DNA of 45,206 nucleotides, from assembly GCF_000305495.1 (NCBI RefSeq), contig NZ_AJTN02000229.1, positions 1-45,206 on the forward strand, written 5' to 3'. Position 1 is the first letter of the stretch. Each line of letters opens with the position of its first letter. The notes under the pieces were generated by a model. The model saw nothing but the letters and a program-made list of their open reading frames with translations. It was not told the DNA's origin and did not search any database. Shown here one piece after another: positions 34,161 to 41,965 of the stretch. Position numbers and translations under genes: made by a program. The stretch is from Peribacillus psychrosaccharolyticus ATCC 23296 (GTDB lineage: Bacteria > Bacillota > Bacilli > Bacillales > DSM-1321).

Positions 34161-34805
34161 TCAGCGCACTTTAATACTGTAAAACCTCATTGCTTTTGGA
34201 TTACCCTTTATTTCGAATGTTCCGCTCTTAATTAATTGTTTTATGCGATAGTCGATAAAACTATCCCCGATATACTGTTCAAGATCACAGATGACAGCAC
34301 CAACCAACAAAGAACTTTTCAAGAAATCTTTGACGGGTTGGTTACGATGGAGCTGTTTCGCCTTTTTAATGATAAACGAGTCATAATAATCTTCTTCAAC
34401 ACTATGTATGTGACTATCTTTCCTAATACGCAATGTGTCATTAGATTCAGCAAGACGTTCCCATTCTTGAGTAAATCGATTTCTCTCTTGCTGAGTTAGG
34501 ACTCGCTTTTCTTTGTTTTTCTCGTAAATCAACGCTAAGTCTTCTGAAATCATTTCACCCATATGTAGAAAAGTAACTTGGCTATCAGGCCGATAAAATA
34601 GTTTTGTATAGTCTTGTGTTGTATGAATGAGGATTATATTCTGACATTCTTTTAATAAATAAAGGGCATATCTCAATCCGACTTGTTCATGAGCACTCTC
34701 CCCAGCCCAAATATAAATGGTCATGTCCAGCTGAAGAAGCCTAATTTGCTCCTTGAAATCAAGAAAGTCTTGTTCATTTACAGAGAACTGCCGACTTTTA
34801 AACAC
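34161..34805 (-). pseudogene. DUF1835/DUF3658 protein lacking its N-terminus
   Basis: The 214-codon frame matches the last two thirds of Bacillus DUF1835 proteins: YIWAGESAHEQVGLRYALYL, then the C-terminal DUF3658 part QYIGDSFIDYRIKQLIKSG and FEIKGNPKAMRFYSIKVR. The N-terminal 70-80 residues, including the usual HIVFGESAAGSL-type motif, are missing, and a stop lies just upstream in frame. GTG 34803-34805 is the only start and has no ribosome site. The missing part is replaced by the truncated aguA gene, so one deletion removed both ends. Confidence 0.75.
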
Positions 34806-34806
34806 T

Positions 34807-35151
34807 CTATCCTATGATTCCAGCCGCTTTCTTCATGTAATGTATAGATGGGACCAATTGGGTTTGAATCACGTACCCTTCCTCGTTCAACTCCCGTTCG
34901 ATTGCGTCCTTATCCAGGGCATGAGGAAAAGACGGGTTCTGTATAGTTGTTAGGAATAGATGCGGGTTTTCTGTTTTTTCAGGAAGTATTTCTGGAACCA
35001 CACCATAAAGGGACCGTAATCCATTTACTAATTCCTCAACTGCGGATGCTATATTTACTGATGTTTCCTGCACTACGATTGTTGAAAGAAAAGCTAGTGC
35101 TTTTCTCCCTGCCTTGCTTGTATATCGGATCCAACATTTATCCATTTCCAT
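34807..35151 (-). pseudogene. aguA: Alpha-glucuronidase (GH67) N-terminal fragment
   Basis: The first 100 or so residues resemble the N-terminal domain of GH67 alpha-glucuronidases (KCWIRYTSK, then AVEELVNGLRSLYGVVPEI and ALDKDAIERELNEEGYVIQT). The whole enzyme is about 680 residues and removes 4-O-methylglucuronic acid from xylan oligomers; the catalytic barrel is absent here. The frame ends after unrelated codons at the junction with the DUF1835 remnant. The match is by pattern only, but the neighbouring uxuA, uxuB-like and xynB genes make it convincing. Confidence 0.75.
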
Positions 35152-35159
35152 ATTCTACC

Positions 35160-35461
35160 TCATAAAACACCAGAATAATCCATAAATCCGCAGTCAACAG
35201 GAACGCTAATCCCTGTCACAAAGCCGCTCGCCTGATCATCAACCAGCCATAATAATGTGCCTAGTAAATCCTCTGGACTGCCTAATCGCCTCATGGGTGT
35301 TTGCGCAAGTATTTTGTCTGTACGTTCTGTGTTCGTTCCGTCCTCATTTTTCAAAAGAGCATCATTTTGTTTGGTTAGAAAGAAACCAGGAGCTATCGCA
35401 TTCGCCTCCGCCTGTTATGACAGCCACTTTTTCCCTGAAGGTTCTTATTGATTGGTAACAT
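35160..35461 (-). pseudogene. uxuB: Fructuronate reductase-type SDR (UxuB/YjmF-like), internally deleted
   Basis: Starting from ATG 35461, which overlaps the end of uxuA, the sequence reads MLPINKNLQGK, then after a one-base loss VAVITGGGE. It jumps at about 35402 to AIAPGFFLTKQNDALLKNED, TPMRRLGSPEDLLGTLLWL and GFVTGISVPVDCGFMDYSGV. The ends of an SDR-type D-mannonate oxidoreductase are therefore joined, with about 170 central residues gone. The enzyme would have reduced fructuronate to mannonate, or run the reverse, beside uxuA. Confidence 0.82.
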
Positions 35462-36560
35462 TTTCACTGCTCCTTTCTGCCTTCTCCTTCTCACTCCTTT
35501 GTTCAAGACTGTCCCATAAGCCGAGAATGTACATGATTCCCATTGCCCGATCATATAACCCATATCCCGGTCGTGCGACTTCTCCCCAAATCATCCGACC
35601 ATGATCTGGGCGGAAATACCCCTTGAAATCATAATCATGCAGTGCTTTTACAATTTCATATAAATTAATTGATCCATCACTGCTGCGGTGTGAGGATTCT
35701 TCAAAATCTCCATTTTCATAGATTTTCACATTCCGAATATGAACAAACGGAACCCGATCCCTTTTTAAAAAGTAGCGTAAAATTTCCGGGATATTGTTGT
35801 TAGGATTTGCACCAAGTGATCCTGAGCAGATGGTCAGACTGTTCGCAGGACTATCTACCATGTTCACAATTCGCTCTAGATTTTCTTTATTGGTAACAAT
35901 TCTCGGTAATCCAAAGACACTCCACGGTGGATCATCCGGATGTAACGCCATTCTAATATTTTCTTCTTCCGCAACAGGGATAATTTGTTCTAAGAAATAG
36001 CGGAGGTTATCAAATAGATCTTCTTCTGATACTTGGCTATACAAATTAAAAAGCGATTTCAACTGGCTTAAGCGTTCTGGCTCCCATCCAGGCAATGAAA
36101 ATCCATTTGAGTCATTTTCCATTTGTTCCACGATTAGGTCTGGATGACTATTCTCAATCTGTTCCTTAGAATAGGCGAGAACCGTTGAACCATCAGGAAG
36201 TTCCTTTGCCAAATCAGTTCGGGTCCAATCAAATACCGGCATAAAGTTATAGCAGATAACCTTTACGCCAGCTTTAGCCAAATTCCGAATCGTTTCTTGA
36301 TAATTTCGAATATAAAGTTCGCGAGTTGGCAGACCGAGTTTAATATCTTCATGAATATTCACACTTTCAATCACATCTAAATTCAACCCTCGGCTTGTAA
36401 TTTCATTCTTCAACTCAAGAATATTTTCAAGCGGCCAAGCTTCTCCAACGGGTACGTCATATAACGCACCAACGATTCCATTAATACCTGGAATCTGTTT
36501 AATATGCTCTAGGGACACGCTATCATTTTGATGACCAAACCATCTGAAATTAACTTTCAT
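35445..36560 (-). CDS. uxuA: Mannonate dehydratase UxuA
   Basis: UxuA dehydrates D-mannonate to 2-keto-3-deoxygluconate in hexuronate breakdown. The protein is 371 residues, the usual length, with all core motifs: FRWFGHQNDSVSLEHIKQIPG, KVICYNFMPVFDWTRTDL, MALHPDDPPWSVFGLPRI, CSGSLGANPNNN, FVHIRNVK and YFRPDHGRMIWGE, which include the metal-binding His, Cys and Asp residues. ATG 36560 follows GGAAGTG; an ATG 9 nt earlier is less likely. It lies 29 nt after the GntR gene. The gene looks intact although its pathway partners are broken, so flux would have no complete route here. Confidence 0.94.
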   Translation of the reverse strand: MKVNFRWFGHQNDSVSLEHIKQIPGINGIVGALYDVPVGEAWPLENILELKNEITSRGLNLDVIESVNIHEDIKLGLPTRELYIRNYQETIRNLAKAGVKVICYNFMPVFDWTRTDLAKELPDGSTVLAYSKEQIENSHPDLIVEQMENDSNGFSLPGWEPERLSQLKSLFNLYSQVSEEDLFDNLRYFLEQIIPVAEEENIRMALHPDDPPWSVFGLPRIVTNKENLERIVNMVDSPANSLTICSGSLGANPNNNIPEILRYFLKRDRVPFVHIRNVKIYENGDFEESSHRSSDGSINLYEIVKALHDYDFKGYFRPDHGRMIWGEVARPGYGLYDRAMGIMYILGLWDSLEQRSEKEKAERSSENVTNQ

Positions 36561-36589
36561 GATCAACACTTCCTTCCTAATCTGCCAGG

Positions 36590-37282
36590 TTAAATAAAAT
36601 ATTGTGGATAGGTTTTTCGTAATTCATTCTGTTCAATCACAACTAAATTCAAGTGTTCCTCCATAATCTTTCGTGCACGATCGACATCCTGGTTCAGAAT
36701 CAATCGATATATTTCATGATGCTGAGAGATAATAATTTCCCAATTCGAGTCAGACGATAACCTAAGCAAGCGCAGCCGGTTAAAATGATTATTAAGCATT
36801 TGCAGCATTTCCCATGTTCGAGCCTTTCCACAGCTGCTAAACAAAATTTGATGAAATTCCTCATCTAGTTGGAAAAACTCTTCATCGAATAGATGATTAT
36901 GAAGGTTCTTTTTATCAGAGCAGAGTCTCTGCATCGCTAAATTACTTTCCAGCTTAAACCGATTATCTTCTGGAAAATTACTGCATACAAGCGTAACAAT
37001 TTCTTTTTCTATCTTCTCGCGGATAAATCGTCCCTCTTCTACGTGCTCCAGATTAATCTTGGAAACTACTGTCCCGCTTTGCGGGATAATATCTAGCAGC
37101 TCTTCTTGTGCTAGCTTCATAAACGCCTCACGGATTGGTGTCCTGCTTACATTCAATTCATCCGCCATTTCCTTTTCAGAGATTTTAGTTCCAGGCTCAA
37201 GTTCTAACCTTAATATTTTATTTCTAATAATGTTATAAGAGTAATCTCTTGTTGAACCACGAACATTCTGACGGGCTGTCAC
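36590..37282 (-). CDS. GntR-family regulator, FCD type (UxuR-like)
   Basis: The 230-residue protein has a GntR winged helix at about residues 12-75 (LRLELEPGTKISEKEMADEL, NVSRTPIREAFMKLAQ) and a helical FCD ligand domain to about residue 215, with likely metal-binding histidines in EEFHQILFS and SQHHEIYRLI. FadR-type FCD regulators commonly sense sugar acids. Its place before uxuA suggests control of hexuronate genes, as for UxuR. It may bind the 24-bp palindrome at 39313, upstream of xynB. No frame damage is seen. Confidence 0.88.
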   Translation of the reverse strand: MTARQNVRGSTRDYSYNIIRNKILRLELEPGTKISEKEMADELNVSRTPIREAFMKLAQEELLDIIPQSGTVVSKINLEHVEEGRFIREKIEKEIVTLVCSNFPEDNRFKLESNLAMQRLCSDKKNLHNHLFDEEFFQLDEEFHQILFSSCGKARTWEMLQMLNNHFNRLRLLRLSSDSNWEIIISQHHEIYRLILNQDVDRARKIMEEHLNLVVIEQNELRKTYPQYFI

Positions 37283-37312
37283 TCGCTTCCCTCCTCATGT
37301 ACCACATTTCTT

Positions 37313-37609
37313 TTATATAATTTGAAAGGGCTGGTCTTCAGCAATTGAATAAACCGGAATAAGCGGGAACATTCCTTTGATCAGATAAGATAAGCACGAT
37401 GAACGCCTTGTCTCTGAAATACTGCCACCAGGCATAAATCGTCTAAATCCTAACATTGGACCATATTTAAAGATTAACAAATAGATAATAGGCAAGATCA
37501 ACAGGGAATACAACTGCCAATCTTTCAATATTCGTTTGAAATTTCTAGCCGTTTCCGGTTTGCTATTTATCTTGGCCTCAACTACAGGTTCTTGTCTAAT
37601 CGCCTCCAC
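37313..37609 (-). pseudogene. ABC sugar-transporter permease (LplB type), N-terminal fragment
   Basis: The frame begins like carbohydrate permeases of the LplB group: NFKRILKDWQLYSLLILPII and YLLIFKYGPMLG, the first membrane helix, and then FRRFMPGGSI after a missing short stretch. After that the reading frame drifts and ends at 98 codons where about 310 are expected. It probably carried aldotetraouronic acid or similar xylan oligomers, given its neighbours. Confidence 0.77.
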
Positions 37610-37646
37610 TTTCTCCTCTGCCTCCTCTTCTCATTAGTTGAAGCTG

Positions 37647-39248
37647 TTATTCAATTTCCTCATACTTGAAATAATCAAAATCCGCATGAAGTCTTCTCCC
37701 TGATGTATCTTGACAGTGCATACCGACAAAGGCTCCTGTGAAAAAACCACCATGACTTATATAATCATCGGAGAGCTTATAGGATTCGAATGGTTCGGAA
37801 AGATTAGTCCATTCCGTGCCATCAAATGAATACATAAACTGGAAGGTCTCTTTTCGTACCTCAACCTTTAAATAAAGCGCTTTCAAATCATCCGGTAAAG
37901 GAATTTCTTTTTCGGCTAACGGAAAACTCGATGCAAACCGATCACACACCATTAAATCAAGGATTCGACCTTTTTCTTCATTCCACGTAACATGAGCGTA
38001 TACCCAGTTTTGTGTATTGTAGTAGCAAATTAAGCCTGCCATTTGCTGAAAGCTTTCTGGATTAAATTCTACCTTCGTTTCAGCATCAAAGTAAAAGCTT
38101 TGCCAACGTCGAGCCACATGAGCTTGTGTGAATAAGGAATGTAATGACTCTCTTCCGTATAGGCGCAAATAACCTGGTCGTTCTGTCAGCGAACCGATTT
38201 CTTCATTGAAAGGAATTCGCAGTGTTTGAAAATGGTGATTCAAAACAGTTGAATTGAAGTCATCTTTCGTCTCAAAGTCTTTTTCCCACTTTTCTTCAAG
38301 AAGATCTGGACTTTCTACTTCCCATGAAGGTGTATTTCCACCAACTACATATGGCCAGTTATCCCGCCATTCAAGTGCTTGAATCGCTGTTTCCCGTCCC
38401 AGTGGGCAATACCCTCTTTCATACACAGGTTTCTCTTTTCGAATCGGCCGTCCAGTTAAGTGGACTAAGTACCACTCGCCGTTTTGTGTTTCCACCAGCG
38501 ATGCATGTCCAGCTTTTTGTAATGGGTTTCGAAGATCAGTCCAAGTTGTAATGAGTGGATTTTCTGGATGCACCTCATAGGGACCATTCAAGTTTTTAGA
38601 ACGTGCGATTGTGGCTGCATGCTCATATTTTGTTCCGCCTTCAGCCGTTAATAAATAATAATAGCCGTTCATAAAGTACAGATGCGGCGCTTCCGTTAAT
38701 CCCCAGTCTGTTCCCTTAAAAATAATCTCCGGCTTGCCAATCAATTTCTTCTCCGCATGACTATATTCTTGCAGGACAATTCCATAAAAACGATGATTAT
38801 ATCCTCTTTGATCCCAAACCATATTGACTAAATACTTTCGTCCGTCCACATTATGAAACAGTGAAGGATCAAAACCAGAGCTGTTTAAATAAATCGGTTC
38901 ACTCCATTCTCCATCTATTTCATCACATGTGACTAAATAATTCTGTCCATCCTTCCAAGTGTTCCCGTCCACAACCTTGATATCCGAATAAATCAACCAA
39001 AATTGCCCATCAGAATAACTTAAACAAGGCGCCCACACACCACCCGAATCAGGATTTCCCAGCATATTCAACTGACTAACGCGGTTCAGCGGCCTGCTGA
39101 CCAAATGCCAATTTTTTAAATCCCTAGAATGATGAATCTGTACCCCCGGAAACCATTCAAATGTTGAAACAGCTATGTAATAATCATCCCCCACTCGGCA
39201 AATACTTGGATCTGGATTAAACCCTTTAAGAATCGGATTCTGAATCAA
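37647..39248 (-). CDS. xynB: Beta-xylosidase, GH43 (XynB)
   Basis: The enzyme releases xylose from xylo-oligomers. From TTG 39248 it is 533 residues, the same length as B. subtilis XynB. That start is chosen because AAGGAGG lies exactly 8 nt upstream; an ATG at 39266 precedes that site. Catalytic motifs are [10 protein letters not shown] (base Asp13), [10 protein letters not shown] (the pKa-setting Asp) and [10 protein letters not shown] (acid Glu). The C-terminal 200 residues form the GH43 beta-sandwich. No signal peptide is present, so it acts inside the cell. A cre-like site and a long palindrome lie upstream. Confidence 0.95.
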   Translation of the reverse strand: MIQNPILKGFNPDPSICRVGDDYYIAVSTFEWFPGVQIHHSRDLKNWHLVSRPLNRVSQLNMLGNPDSGGVWAPCLSYSDGQFWLIYSDIKVVDGNTWKDGQNYLVTCDEIDGEWSEPIYLNSSGFDPSLFHNVDGRKYLVNMVWDQRGYNHRFYGIVLQEYSHAEKKLIGKPEIIFKGTDWGLTEAPHLYFMNGYYYLLTAEGGTKYEHAATIARSKNLNGPYEVHPENPLITTWTDLRNPLQKAGHASLVETQNGEWYLVHLTGRPIRKEKPVYERGYCPLGRETAIQALEWRDNWPYVVGGNTPSWEVESPDLLEEKWEKDFETKDDFNSTVLNHHFQTLRIPFNEEIGSLTERPGYLRLYGRESLHSLFTQAHVARRWQSFYFDAETKVEFNPESFQQMAGLICYYNTQNWVYAHVTWNEEKGRILDLMVCDRFASSFPLAEKEIPLPDDLKALYLKVEVRKETFQFMYSFDGTEWTNLSEPFESYKLSDDYISHGGFFTGAFVGMHCQDTSGRRLHADFDYFKYEEIE

Positions 39249-39267
39249 AATTAATTCCTCCTTCATT

Positions 39268-39285
39268 TATAAAGCGCTTACATTA
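39268..39285 (-). promoter_or_regulatory. cre-like catabolite repression site
   Basis: AATGTAAGCGCTTTATAA on the minus strand agrees with the CcpA cre core TGNAANCGNWNNCW except at one or two right-hand positions, with the symmetric centre AAGCGCTT. It lies 20-37 nt before the xynB start and downstream of the proposed promoter, a place for a roadblock. Confidence 0.75.
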
Positions 39286-39312
39286 AAGATAAAAAAATTT
39301 TAAAACCTGTTA

Positions 39313-39336
39313 AACTACCATACTAGTATGGTAGTT
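39313..39336. promoter_or_regulatory. Perfect 24-bp palindrome in the xynB promoter
   Basis: AACTACCATACT (39313-39324) is followed directly by its exact reverse complement to 39336. On the minus strand a TTGATT hexamer lies upstream at -35 distance and the palindrome would cover the -10 region (CATACT/ATACTA). It is a strong candidate for a repressor site, most simply that of the GntR-family regulator. Confidence 0.82.
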
Positions 39337-39486
39337 ACCTATATATTAATCAAAATTTTACCAATTGGCAACACTTTTTTTCAGAATATTAAAAAAAGAA
39401 GCTGACTGAATCAGCTCCCGCAAGGTAATAATTGTTAGAAGTAGTTTTACACAAATAACAAATAATAAAACTAAAGGAGTGACAAT

Positions 39487-39696
39487 ATGAGAGAAAACGA
39501 CAAACAAACGGAAGACACCTTCACAGTCGCTGGTACAAATATTGATGCCGTAAAAAGACAAAACGAACGATCAGGAATGTCCTACAAAGAAGTACAAGAA
39601 TTACTAGCCAGAACCACTGGCGGACGTGGAACGGCAATCTATAGTGACACCAATATAGAAAAAGTAAAAGAACAGAACCAACAATCAACCGACTGA
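39487..39696 (+). CDS. Gamma-type small acid-soluble spore protein
   Basis: This 69-residue protein has two TN-x-x-x-V-K-x-QN repeats, GTNIDAVKRQNERSG and DTNIEKVKEQNQQS, the signature of gamma-type SASP (SspE). These proteins fill the spore core and are degraded by Gpr protease for amino acids at germination. The section between the repeats (YKEVQELLARTTGGRG) is longer in charged residues than in B. subtilis SspE and has a helix-like beginning. AAAGGAG lies before ATG 39487. Expression by forespore sigma-G is expected from family knowledge. Confidence 0.85.
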   Translation: MRENDKQTEDTFTVAGTNIDAVKRQNERSGMSYKEVQELLARTTGGRGTAIYSDTNIEKVKEQNQQSTD

Positions 39697-39699
39697 TAT

Positions 39700-40104
39700 T
39701 TACAAGATGCTGGGAGCAGTCCTCTTGCTTCTTAGTTTGTTCATCATATAACTAAAGAAGGGTGTCATAAACACAACACCTAAAACCATAACAATAATGC
39801 TAGCCATTAAATACTCGGAATCCATACTAAACAATACTTTATTTCTAAACCATGATTGAAAAGGCAAACCTAACCCAAGCAGTACGGCAAAGAATACAAC
39901 CTTAGTCAGCCAGCTCTTCCCTTTCATTTTCTTAATCGAGCTATTCACAAACACACGCAAAAGAGCTAATCCCAAACCAACAGCAAAGAAAATCGGTAAA
40001 TACACTTTCACATCTTTATTTAATATAAACGCCGAAGCCATCATTGCAACAGCACTAAAGAGCGACACAAGCATAATAATATAAGATTTTTTCAAAACAA
40101 TCAC
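39700..40104 (-). CDS. Four-helix membrane protein of unknown function
   Basis: The 134 residues contain four hydrophobic helices (about residues 8-28, 34-52, 66-82 and 98-120) with a lysine-rich loop SSIKKMKGKSW and a basic C-terminus. No family is recognised. It is convergent with the SASP gene, only 3 nt apart at their ends, and its start faces the repeat locus 2. GGTGATTG lies before the GTG/ATG region. It may be expressed alone. Confidence 0.72.
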   Translation of the reverse strand: MIVLKKSYIIMLVSLFSAVAMMASAFILNKDVKVYLPIFFAVGLGLALLRVFVNSSIKKMKGKSWLTKVVFFAVLLGLGLPFQSWFRNKVLFSMDSEYLMASIIVMVLGVVFMTPFFSYMMNKLRSKRTAPSIL

Positions 40105-40248
40105 CCTTCACATTTAGAATGACAATCAACATACTGTTGATTGGTATACACCCATTTTAAGTACTTATAGAAACCAAAGCAATGAACAAACTAACCACAT
40201 CTGTTTAGTCACTCTCTTGAACATGCGGATCGATGTAATTTACTCATT

Positions 40249-40567
40249 ATTCCCGTCTGGTGATAGTTTAATCCCGTCTACGAACCACGTATTCCCGTCT
40301 GGCTGCTTCGCGACTGGTAAAAATACCCCAATGGGTATCTCAATGAACTGGTTTTTTTAAAAATGAGTCGCTTTTTTTGATCCCGCTCATACTAGGGGGT
40401 ATCCCTTTGCTATTTTGCATGATTCACCGGATATTCCCGTCTGCGGATGCTGTATTCCCGTCTGGTACGTGCTTAATCCCGTCTACGTACCATGTATTCC
40501 CGTCTGGACCTGGCATAATCCTGTCTGGCGGCTTCGCAACTGATCATAAATACCTATGTGGGTATCT
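40249..40567 (+). repeat. Composite 21-bp-periodic repeat element, locus 2
   Basis: Array A has three 21-bp units beginning at 40249, 40270 and 40291, and array B has five, at 40433, 40454, 40475, 40496 and 40517; the period is exactly 21 in each. Units start with ATTCCCGTCTGG or AATCCCGTCTAC, followed by 9 variable bases. Each array is followed 11-12 nt later by a 16-nt hairpin ATACC..GGTAT (40323-40338 and 40550-40565). Between them lies a block TTTTAAAAATGAGTCGC/TTTGATC (40352-40382), then 50 nt. Locus 1 has the same order. The 83-codon frame that covers it is an artefact of the 21-bp period. Confidence 0.9.
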
Positions 40568-40600
40568 CGTTGTCCCATCCTCCTTAACTGAAATTACAAA

Positions 40601-40625
40601 AACTCCATTTTGGTTAAAATGGAGC
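40601..40625 (-). terminator. Terminator of the GNAT gene
   Basis: On the minus strand AGCTCCATTTT and AAAATGGAGTT form a 10-bp stem around four bases, followed by TTTTTG. Confidence 0.85.
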
Positions 40626-40657
40626 TAATCTTTCTCGCTAAATGAAATTGGACAAGC

Positions 40658-41140
40658 CTACTGATGACTCATAAACTCTTGTATTATTCTTGTTCCATCT
40701 TCTATTTGTTCAGTATATTGTCCTCCTGTGTATTCCTTAATAACGTTTCTCCAAAACAATTGTGCTGGTTCATTATTTTTCAATTGAAAAATTCGCCAGT
40801 TCCCACTATGTATATGGAATATATCTTTAGCGACTGATTTACCTACACCCATTCTTCGATACTTTTTCATAATAAAGAATTCAGCAATGGAAAAATAAGT
40901 GCTAGTTTCTGCTTCTAGACTTTTTACTAAAACGAAGCCAGCATACTTTCCATTGATCCTAATCAAATAGGCGAAATGGTTTTTTTCTGTCCAATATTCT
41001 TTTAAAGGATACTCACTGAATCTCCCATTTTCTTCAACGTGTGCGTCAATAAACTCTGAAAAATCATAGATATAAAATTGTAATAAGTTCGCAAGTGTTT
41101 CCCTATTATCGATACTCGCTTTACTAATTTCGTAGATCAT
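40658..41140 (-). CDS. GNAT acetyltransferase
   Basis: The 160-residue single-domain GNAT protein has the acetyl-CoA signature FFIMKKYRRMGVGKSVAKDI (R-R-M-G-V-G in motif A) and FQLKNNEPAQLFWRNVIKEY as motif B. The acceptor is not known. ATG 41140 is taken with GGGAGAAG upstream; an ATG at 41158 is possible. It lies 54 nt downstream of the yxlG-like gene on the same strand, so readthrough from the sigY-type operon is possible. Confidence 0.9.
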   Translation of the reverse strand: MIYEISKASIDNRETLANLLQFYIYDFSEFIDAHVEENGRFSEYPLKEYWTEKNHFAYLIRINGKYAGFVLVKSLEAETSTYFSIAEFFIMKKYRRMGVGKSVAKDIFHIHSGNWRIFQLKNNEPAQLFWRNVIKEYTGGQYTEQIEDGTRIIQEFMSHQ

Positions 41141-41194
41141 CGGCAGCACTTCTCCCAATACACTAATTATTTTTGGATTAGAAAGATAAAAAGC

Positions 41195-41965
41195 TCATAC
41201 TCGTTTCTGGTCAACGGCACGTGCACCTGCAAAAAGTAATAAAATCATCAGGATGATTGTTACCAAAATGCTTCCAGTTAAGCCGTGGGTCGATTCGTCT
41301 ATTAAGGTATTCATGGCATGGTTGCTTAATTCTGTTGGGCTCCATTTTAGGAATTCCGAAAACAAACTGCCGGCAATTGACAAGACGGAGAAAAACAAAA
41401 TATTCACGATTGCAATAGCTCCGTTGCTAGTTAATATGGCGCTGCTGAAGATGACACAGACCACAATGAACAAGCAGTATAAGCTATAAATAAGCATGCT
41501 TTCCATTACTTGTTGAATGGGAATCGTAGAAAACAAAATAACCGTATAATAATAGGATAAAAGATAACCGCAGATAAACGAGATAACCACTATCGATCCT
41601 TCGGCAAGTGTTTTACTGCCAACAATTTGCAAACTAGATACGGGCCGGGTGAGGATAAACGTTAACGATCCATTTTTTCGTTCATCTGAGATTGTTGACA
41701 TTACCGCTATCACTATGACGAGAACCCCTAATGTATTCAACTGTGATAGGACCGAAGCCATGACTTCCTCTGCACTTGGTACAGGCATTTGTAAAACAGA
41801 TCCTTCTGGAAGCCCTCCGCCCATTTTCAAAATATCTTCCATGTAATAAAGAGTGAGCGGCTGGGTGAGCGTCATCAGCATAAAAACGATGGGCAGCCAG
41901 ATGACTTTTTTACTGCGTATACTACCTAAATATTCTTTTTTAACAAGAGTAATAAATCCCCTCAT
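41195..41965 (-). CDS. yxlG: ABC-2 type permease (YxlG-like)
   Basis: The product is 256 residues with about six membrane helices and a long external loop after the first (MEDILKMGGGLPEGSVLQMP). The stretch DERKNGSLTFILTRPVSSLQ is typical of ABC-2 permeases. Its ATG 41965 overlaps the stop of the ATPase gene (ATGA), so the two are translationally coupled. It is the last gene of a run identical in order to sigY-yxlC-yxlD-yxlE-yxlF-yxlG of B. subtilis. The exported substrate is unknown. Confidence 0.88.
   Translation of the reverse strand: MRGFITLVKKEYLGSIRSKKVIWLPIVFMLMTLTQPLTLYYMEDILKMGGGLPEGSVLQMPVPSAEEVMASVLSQLNTLGVLVIVIAVMSTISDERKNGSLTFILTRPVSSLQIVGSKTLAEGSIVVISFICGYLLSYYYTVILFSTIPIQQVMESMLIYSLYCLFIVVCVIFSSAILTSNGAIAIVNILFFSVLSIAGSLFSEFLKWSPTELSNHAMNTLIDESTHGLTGSILVTIILMILLLFAGARAVDQKRV

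Noticed and set aside
40249-40567. CRISPR array reading of the 21-bp units
   Set aside because: The repeated core is only 12 bp and the between-core sequence 9 bp; both are far too short, cores vary, and no cas gene is near.
40377-40628. 83-codon plus-strand protein in repeat locus 2
   Set aside because: It is created by the 21-bp period being a multiple of three. It has no ribosome site, and locus 1 does not keep the frame.
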